The translations under genes and the position numbers were made by a program. From Actinomycetota bacterium (lineage in GTDB: Bacteria; Actinomycetota; Acidimicrobiia; Acidimicrobiales; Ilumatobacteraceae), in the NCBI GenBank assembly GCA_009711295.1, contig WLST01000007.1, forward strand, positions 1 through 47,700: a stretch of 47,700 nt of DNA, read 5' to 3'. The notes beneath the pieces were generated by a model. It was not told the origin of the DNA. It worked only from the letters and a program-made list of their open reading frames with translations, and did not search any database. Shown here one piece after another: positions 43,715 through 47,700 of the stretch; the stretch's first letter is position 1, and each line of letters begins with the position of its first letter.

Positions 43715-44727
43715 TTTTTTCCTCCTTGCAGCGCATGTAGTGCCGACTCCACCATTACTTCAACAGAACGTTGCAGCGGTGCTGGGTCGTAGTCAGACTT
43801 CCCCATTGCTCCGTGCACATACCGGGCGTACACCCCTTCAGAAATGACTGCAAGACGCCACGAAGAAAATGCAACGTAATAGCCAATGTTGCTCACATCT
43901 CGACCAGATTTTTGCCCGTACATTGCAACCATTTCTTTATACGTAGGAAAACCCTCTAAGCCTGAAGGATCATTTTCCTTGCGAGCCTCTGCACCTGGGT
44001 CACTCCAATACACACCTAAATAGCCAATGTCGGCAAGCGGATCGCCCAAGGTGCACAACTCCCAGTCGAGAACTCCTTTAATTTCACCTGTTGATGTATC
44101 AGTCAGGCAATTTCCAAATCGATAATCACCATGAGCAATAGTTGCACCAAGTTGTTGAGGCATCCCTTCGCGCAACAACCTTTCCACTTCTTCCATTTCG
44201 GGAAGCTCGCGTTGCTTGGAATTTTCCCACTGAGCACTCCAGCGTTTAATTTGCCTTTCGATGTATCCGTCGCGCCGAGCAAGATCGCCAAGACCCACTG
44301 CGTCTATATCTACGTCGTGCAAAGCAACCATCACGTCAATGAGGTTCTCGCTTGCTGTACGACGCACCGCGGGAGTCATCACTCGTGCTTTTGTTTGTGA
44401 ATCGAGCACTTCGCCTTCTACATAACTCATGACATAAAAAGGCGAACCATTTACTTCTAGATCGGTACATACACCTAGCGTTTTGGGTACTGGCACCGCA
44501 GTTTTGCCCACAGCAGAAATGATGCGATGCTCTCGTGCCATATCGTGTGCTGTCGCCAACACATGACCTGTTGGGGGCCTGCGCAACACCACCTGTTTAC
44601 CTGTGGAATCGACAACGCGATACGTGATGTTGGAACGACCACCAGCAATCATGTTGAACTCAAATGGGCCGCGCAGACCTTCAATATGAGCCTCTAGCCA
44701 CGCGGAAACTCGATTGATCTCAATCAT
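43711..44727 (-). CDS. APH-like phosphotransferase (ACAD10-type kinase family)
   Basis: A 338-residue protein kinase-like phosphotransferase. Glycine-rich GGRSNITYRV, VVLRRPP with the nucleotide-binding Lys replaced or displaced, the catalytic loop HGDYRFGN, and the metal loop LDWELCTLGDPLADIGYL. This is the group fused to acyl-CoA dehydrogenases in ACAD10/11 and often placed in bacterial fatty acid gene clusters, where it may phosphorylate hydroxyacyl compounds. An antibiotic role is not suggested. It is translated with the dienelactone-hydrolase gene. AAGG lies just upstream of the start; TAATCT about 22 bases upstream is a -10 candidate. Confidence 0.88.
   Translation of the reverse strand: MIEINRVSAWLEAHIEGLRGPFEFNMIAGGRSNITYRVVDSTGKQVVLRRPPTGHVLATAHDMAREHRIISAVGKTAVPVPKTLGVCTDLEVNGSPFYVMSYVEGEVLDSQTKARVMTPAVRRTASENLIDVMVALHDVDIDAVGLGDLARRDGYIERQIKRWSAQWENSKQRELPEMEEVERLLREGMPQQLGATIAHGDYRFGNCLTDTSTGEIKGVLDWELCTLGDPLADIGYLGVYWSDPGAEARKENDPSGLEGFPTYKEMVAMYGQKSGRDVSNIGYYVAFSSWRLAVISEGVYARYVHGAMGKSDYDPAPLQRSVEVMVESALHALQGGKK
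43721..43725 (-). promoter_or_regulatory. ribosome binding site GGAGG for the dienelactone-hydrolase GTG start
   Basis: GGAGG followed by AAAAAA and GTG at 43714. This decides for the GTG over the in-frame ATG nine codons later. Confidence 0.7.
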
Positions 44728-44772
44728 GATGACTACCTTGCATCACTACAGATTACTGCAGCGCACGACGAC

Positions 44773-45843
44773 TTAACCCGGGCGTGTGACTCCAACGACC
44801 CGACCCCAATCGACCGGAGCAATGCGCACCACATCTCCACGACGAGGCGCATGTACCATTCGGCCGCCTCCGATGTATATGGCAACGTGCCCAATGGGTG
44901 TACGGCTAAAGATGAGGTCGCCTGGCTGTGCAGCAGAAATGGGAATCTTCGGCCCACGCTGAAACTGTGCACGTGAATAATGTGGCAGGCCGACACCTGC
45001 TTGACCCCATGCGTACAACGTGAGACCTGAACAATCGAATGCAACCCCTGGCGTGCTGCGGGCAAATTGATAAGGAGTTCCAATTTGTGCGAGCGCTGCT
45101 TGTACAGCGATTCCTGCACGCGAAGAGGGTGACTTCACTTTATAATTTGATGCCTGCGATTGATACTTCGCCGAAATAGCTCTCGACTGCTCTAATGCCA
45201 ACGCATCTCGGCGATTACGCTCGGCCTGCAATGCTTCACCCAAATCGGCTTGCGCACGACCTAACTTTGATTGATAGGAGTTGGCCAGATTTTCTGCAGC
45301 ATTGAAACGGCTTGTTGCTACTTGGGCTTGCTTTTCTGCGTCGGCTTTTTTCTTTTCCAACTTTTTACGTTCTAAGTTGAGATCTTCAACAAGGGCATCG
45401 AGCTCATCGCTCGAGTTTGCGCCGGCATTTACGGCAACCGATAAATAGTGTTCGCGCTGCACCATGGCGTTCAGCCCACCGGTATCGGTCAGGAGAGAAG
45501 TCAAACTGTTTGTACGACCACCGCTCATAAACGCCTGCTTGGCAACACCAAAGAGGTCTTTGCGCATTCCCGCTAGTTGGGCTTCTTTCAGCGCAACACT
45601 CGCCTTTGATGATTCAATTTCCGCAGCGAGGTCATCTTGCAGCGACAAAGCCGCCGCATAATCTTCGGAAATGGCGTCCATCTGCCCTTCGAGTTGGTCG
45701 AGCTCGTCCAAGATGGCATTCACCTGGTTTTGGATGTTGTTCGAGGAAGCTGACGCTGGGGCGGTGGCCCACAACGTAGGCCCAGCAAAACTGCTGAGAG
45801 CGACCACCAAGGCGATCAGTCGGGCGCGGGGGCGTACGAACAT
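44773..45843 (-). CDS. secreted NlpC/P60 peptidoglycan hydrolase with coiled coil
   Basis: A 356-residue secreted protein. A signal peptide of about 33 residues ends at ASA; a long coiled coil follows (about 40-240, with LERKKLEKKKADAEKQ); the C-terminal NlpC/P60 domain has Cys271 (FDCSGLT), His319 (GHVAIYIG) and His331 (MVHAPRRG). This is the RipA/RpfB-interacting endopeptidase layout: the coiled coil keeps the peptidase restrained or binds a divisome partner. It cuts peptide stems during cell separation. The ATG lies 9 bases after TAGGCT with GGGGG in the spacer. Confidence 0.92.
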   Translation of the reverse strand: MFVRPRARLIALVVALSSFAGPTLWATAPASASSNNIQNQVNAILDELDQLEGQMDAISEDYAAALSLQDDLAAEIESSKASVALKEAQLAGMRKDLFGVAKQAFMSGGRTNSLTSLLTDTGGLNAMVQREHYLSVAVNAGANSSDELDALVEDLNLERKKLEKKKADAEKQAQVATSRFNAAENLANSYQSKLGRAQADLGEALQAERNRRDALALEQSRAISAKYQSQASNYKVKSPSSRAGIAVQAALAQIGTPYQFARSTPGVAFDCSGLTLYAWGQAGVGLPHYSRAQFQRGPKIPISAAQPGDLIFSRTPIGHVAIYIGGGRMVHAPRRGDVVRIAPVDWGRVVGVTRPG

Positions 45844-45942
45844 GACCCCCTGAGCCTACGAGCCGCTCCCCATGAGGGGTGATTTCAGGCTTAAATTTCT
45901 CATTATTTGTCCGAATAAGGCTAAAAATAACGAAAAATTGCC
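45844..45942. promoter_or_regulatory. 99-base gap between guaA and the NlpC/P60 gene
   Basis: It is A/T-rich in the guaA half. A small hairpin CCCC-TCAT-GGGG (45869-45880 on the plus strand as CCCCATGAGGGG) lies in the leader of the NlpC gene. The gap is too short for a c-di-AMP riboswitch and I saw no such fold. Confidence 0.4.
45853..45858 (-). promoter_or_regulatory. -10-like box TAGGCT for the NlpC/P60 gene
   Basis: TAGGCT is followed by CAGGGGGTC and the ATG at 45843. The GGGGG allows either leaderless or short-leader translation. Confidence 0.45.
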
Positions 45943-47490
45943 CTATTCCCACTCAATTGTGCCCGGCGGCTTCGAGGTCACGTCGTACACCACGCGATTG
46001 ATACCGGGCACTTCATTAATGATGCGGTTCGACATTTTCTCCAAGAGGTCATAGGGCAAACGCGCCCAGTCGGCGGTCATGGCATCGTCACTCGTGACAG
46101 CTCGAATAATGATGGGGTGCCCATAGGTACGTTCGTCACCCATCACGCCCACCGAGCGGATGTCGGCAAGAACAGCAAAGGCTTGCCAGATCTCTCGTTC
46201 AAGGCCAGCCAGACGTACCTCTTCACGCACGATGGCATCGGCTTCTTGCAAAGTTGCCACGCGCTCTGGAGTGACTTCGCCAATGATGCGCACGCCAAGC
46301 CCTGGGCCGGGGAACGGTTGACGCCACACCATTTCATCGGGCAGCCCAAGTTCGCTCCCCAACTTGCGCACTTCGTCTTTAAAAAGTGTGCGCAATGGCT
46401 CGACCAATTTGAGGGTCATATCTTCTGGCAGACCACCAACGTTGTGATGGCTTTTAATAACAGAAGCAGTACCATCGCTTCCACCACTTTCAATAACATC
46501 GGGATACAACGTTCCTTGCACCAAAAACTCTGCGTCGGTAACACCGCCTGTGTTTTCTTCAAAGATACGAACAAAGAGTTCACCGATTGCTTTACGTTTT
46601 GCTTCTGGTTCAACAACACCTGTGAGTTTGTCGAAAAACTTTTCGCCTGCGCGCACATGAATGAGCTCTATGCCCATATTGCGCTGGAACATTTCAACTA
46701 CTTGTTCACTTTCACCTTTGCGCATCAGGCCAGTGTCAACATAAACGCATGTGAGTTGGGCACCAATTGCTTTATGTACAAGAGCAGCAGCAACTGAAGA
46801 GTCGACACCGCCAGACAAACCACAAATTGCACGAGCATTTCCTACTTGTGCACGAATTGCGGCCACCTGAGTGTCGATAATGGAATCCATTGTCCAGTTA
46901 GGTGTACAACCTGCGAGCTGAATGAGAAAACGTTCCAGAATTTTTTGTCCGTACTCAGAGTGCACCACTTCCGGATGGAATTGCACTGCCCACACTTTGC
47001 GTTGAGCATTTTCCATTACTGCAATTGGTGCATCGGGGGTAGACGCCGACGAAACAAAACCTTCTGGCATGCGCGCAACAAAATCGAAGTGGCTCATCCA
47101 CACCGAATATTCAGATGGTAAATCACGCAACAATATTGAAGTGTCGTTTGTGCGAGTTAATAGTGCACGGCCATATTCACCACGACCACCTCGTGACACT
47201 TCGCCACCTAGCTGTTGCGCAATGAGTTGATGCCCATAACAAATACCGAAGATAGGAATACCGAGGTCATAGATAGCAGGGTCAAGTACCGGCGCACCTT
47301 CGACGTGCACACTTTTCGGCCCACCAGACAAAATGATGGCTCGCGGATTTTTCTTCTTCACTTCAGCAGCCGTGATGCGATGTGGAACGATTTCTGAGTA
47401 CACGTGGGCCTCGCGCACACGGCGCGCAATGAGTTGGGCATATTGAGCCCCAAAATCGACCACTAAGACGGTGTCATAAGTATCAGACAT
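45943..47490 (-). CDS. guaA: GMP synthase (glutamine-hydrolysing)
   Basis: About 515 residues. The N-terminal class I amidotransferase has Cys84 (GICYGHQ) and FHPEV; the ATP-pyrophosphatase domain has [14 protein letters not shown]; the dimerisation end closes with [10 protein letters not shown]. It converts XMP to GMP, linking with purH in purine synthesis. The track starts at ATG 47502, but that ATG overlaps TATGGT, which sits 7 bases before ATG 47490 ([14 protein letters not shown]). I choose 47490 as a leaderless start; the other remains possible. Confidence 0.94.
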   Translation of the reverse strand: MSDTYDTVLVVDFGAQYAQLIARRVREAHVYSEIVPHRITAAEVKKKNPRAIILSGGPKSVHVEGAPVLDPAIYDLGIPIFGICYGHQLIAQQLGGEVSRGGRGEYGRALLTRTNDTSILLRDLPSEYSVWMSHFDFVARMPEGFVSSASTPDAPIAVMENAQRKVWAVQFHPEVVHSEYGQKILERFLIQLAGCTPNWTMDSIIDTQVAAIRAQVGNARAICGLSGGVDSSVAAALVHKAIGAQLTCVYVDTGLMRKGESEQVVEMFQRNMGIELIHVRAGEKFFDKLTGVVEPEAKRKAIGELFVRIFEENTGGVTDAEFLVQGTLYPDVIESGGSDGTASVIKSHHNVGGLPEDMTLKLVEPLRTLFKDEVRKLGSELGLPDEMVWRQPFPGPGLGVRIIGEVTPERVATLQEADAIVREEVRLAGLEREIWQAFAVLADIRSVGVMGDERTYGHPIIIRAVTSDDAMTADWARLPYDLLEKMSNRIINEVPGINRVVYDVTSKPPGTIEWE

Positions 47491-47497
47491 CGATAAG

Positions 47498-47503
47498 ACC
47501 ATA
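47498..47503 (-). promoter_or_regulatory. -10-like box TATGGT for guaA
   Basis: TATGGT ends 7 bases before the ATG at 47490 (spacer CTTATCG). It overlaps the upstream in-frame ATG and so argues against that one as the start. Confidence 0.45.
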
Positions 47504-47547
47504 GTTCCCGCTTGCCATGAGCGACCTTGCCGTGTGACGATGGCGGA

Positions 47548-47700
47548 GTGCCATCTGTCGCTCTCCCCTCATCAGTGTCTGCCACCACCACCTACACATT
47601 GCGCTTCCCCCAAAGTCATCCTGCGAGTTCAGACACCCCCACCACCGACCCGCTATACACCTACGACATGGAGCGCGACCCCAGTGACTGCATCGGGCTC
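47548..47700 (+). CDS. partial gene running off the right edge, product unknown
   Basis: An open frame from 47521 to the window end with no stop. GTG 47548 gives [20 protein letters not shown] and later [18 protein letters not shown]. Codons favour C or G at the third position, as in the neighbours. A second frame from ATG 47540 is also open but reads as a Pro-rich string and looks less real. No family is recognised from about 50 residues. It is divergent from guaA. Confidence 0.4.
   Translation, partial: MPSVALPSSVSATTTYTLRFPQSHPASSDTPTTDPLYTYDMERDPSDCIGL

Noticed and set aside
43711-44727. aminoglycoside resistance kinase
   Set aside because: The sequence fits the ACAD10-type group in acyl-CoA gene neighbourhoods; nothing points to antibiotics.
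45844-45942. c-di-AMP riboswitch before the NlpC/P60 gene
   Set aside because: Only 99 bases separate guaA from this gene, too short for that class, and no matching core motif was seen.
46117-46797. 226-residue plus-strand ORF rich in His, Phe and Cys
   Set aside because: Antisense to guaA; composition is that of a mirror frame.
1-47700. tRNA genes, CRISPR arrays, insertion sequences, attachment sites
   Set aside because: No tRNA-like fold or T-loop motif in the few gaps, no regularly spaced repeats, no transposase or integrase ORF.

Overview
The window looks like chromosomal DNA of a streamlined actinobacterium, most plausibly of the class Acidimicrobiia; that taxon is an inference. Visible reasons are a Mycobacterium-like AAA+/VWA protein pair (resembling Rv0958/Rv0959 as I remember them), a FadD19-like acyl-CoA ligase, several cytochrome P450s with [3Fe-4S] ferredoxins, a PcrA helicase with the actinobacterial-type C-terminal Tudor-like tail, an RipA-like NlpC/P60 hydrolase, many GTG starts, and about a dozen genes whose start codon lies only 5-9 nt behind a TANNNT box (leaderless style). 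G+C is near one half by eye, low for Actinobacteria. I call 45 protein genes and no tRNA, rRNA, CRISPR array, insertion sequence or prophage. By my calls only about 3 percent of the window is non-coding.

Layout. 0.3-2.3 kb (-): VWA protein. 2.3-5.8 kb (+): small class III nucleotide cyclase, a degenerate GH1-like protein and acetoacetyl-CoA synthetase. 5.8-12.6 kb: a catabolic block with an amidohydrolase, a limonene-epoxide-hydrolase-like protein (-), two SDR dehydrogenases, two tandem paralogous P450s with an unusual I-helix, and an ACMSD-type amidohydrolase. 12.6-17.1 kb (-): form II CoxL-CoxS-CoxM molybdenum hydroxylase, a ferredoxin and a lipoprotein. 17.2-19.4 kb (-): ThuA-like protein and the AAA+ ATPase that normally pairs with the VWA protein. 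19.4-22.9 kb (-): succinate dehydrogenase sdhCAB. 23.1-26.5 kb (+): proton-pumping pyrophosphatase, DedA protein and SCP2-like protein. 26.5-35.3 kb (-): sucC, sucD, purH, metF, OatA-like acyltransferase, mdh, a 2-oxoglutarate/Fe(II) oxygenase and a formaldehyde-activating-enzyme (Fae) homologue. 35.4-40.5 kb: B12-binding mutase subunit (-), a membrane protein (+), flavodoxin, pcrA, P450 and ferredoxin (-). 40.5-43.0 kb (+): YaaA and acyl-CoA ligase. 43.0-47.5 kb (-): dienelactone-hydrolase-like protein, APH-like kinase, NlpC/P60 hydrolase, guaA. The right edge holds the start of one more plus-strand gene.

How it works together. Core energy metabolism (sdhCAB, sucCD, mdh, H+-PPase) and one-carbon/purine genes (metF, purH, guaA) are interleaved with oxidative catabolism (three P450s, Mo-hydroxylase, SDRs, epoxide-hydrolase-like protein, two acyl-CoA ligases, dienelactone hydrolase). 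This suggests an aerobic heterotroph that oxidises lipid-, terpenoid- or steroid-like compounds to acyl-CoAs and feeds propionyl/succinyl-CoA into the TCA cycle.

The most interesting points are: (1) the ATGA-coupled 2OG oxygenase-Fae pair, a possible demethylase plus formaldehyde trap in a lineage not known for tetrahydromethanopterin; (2) tandem P450s with His where the I-helix acid should be and a shortened N-terminus; (3) an AAA+/VWA gene pair split by about 15.6 kb of catabolic and cox genes; (4) all five convergent gene junctions overlapping at their 3' ends; (5) a perfect TTGTTAC-N6-GTAACAA palindrome between sdhC and the pyrophosphatase gene.
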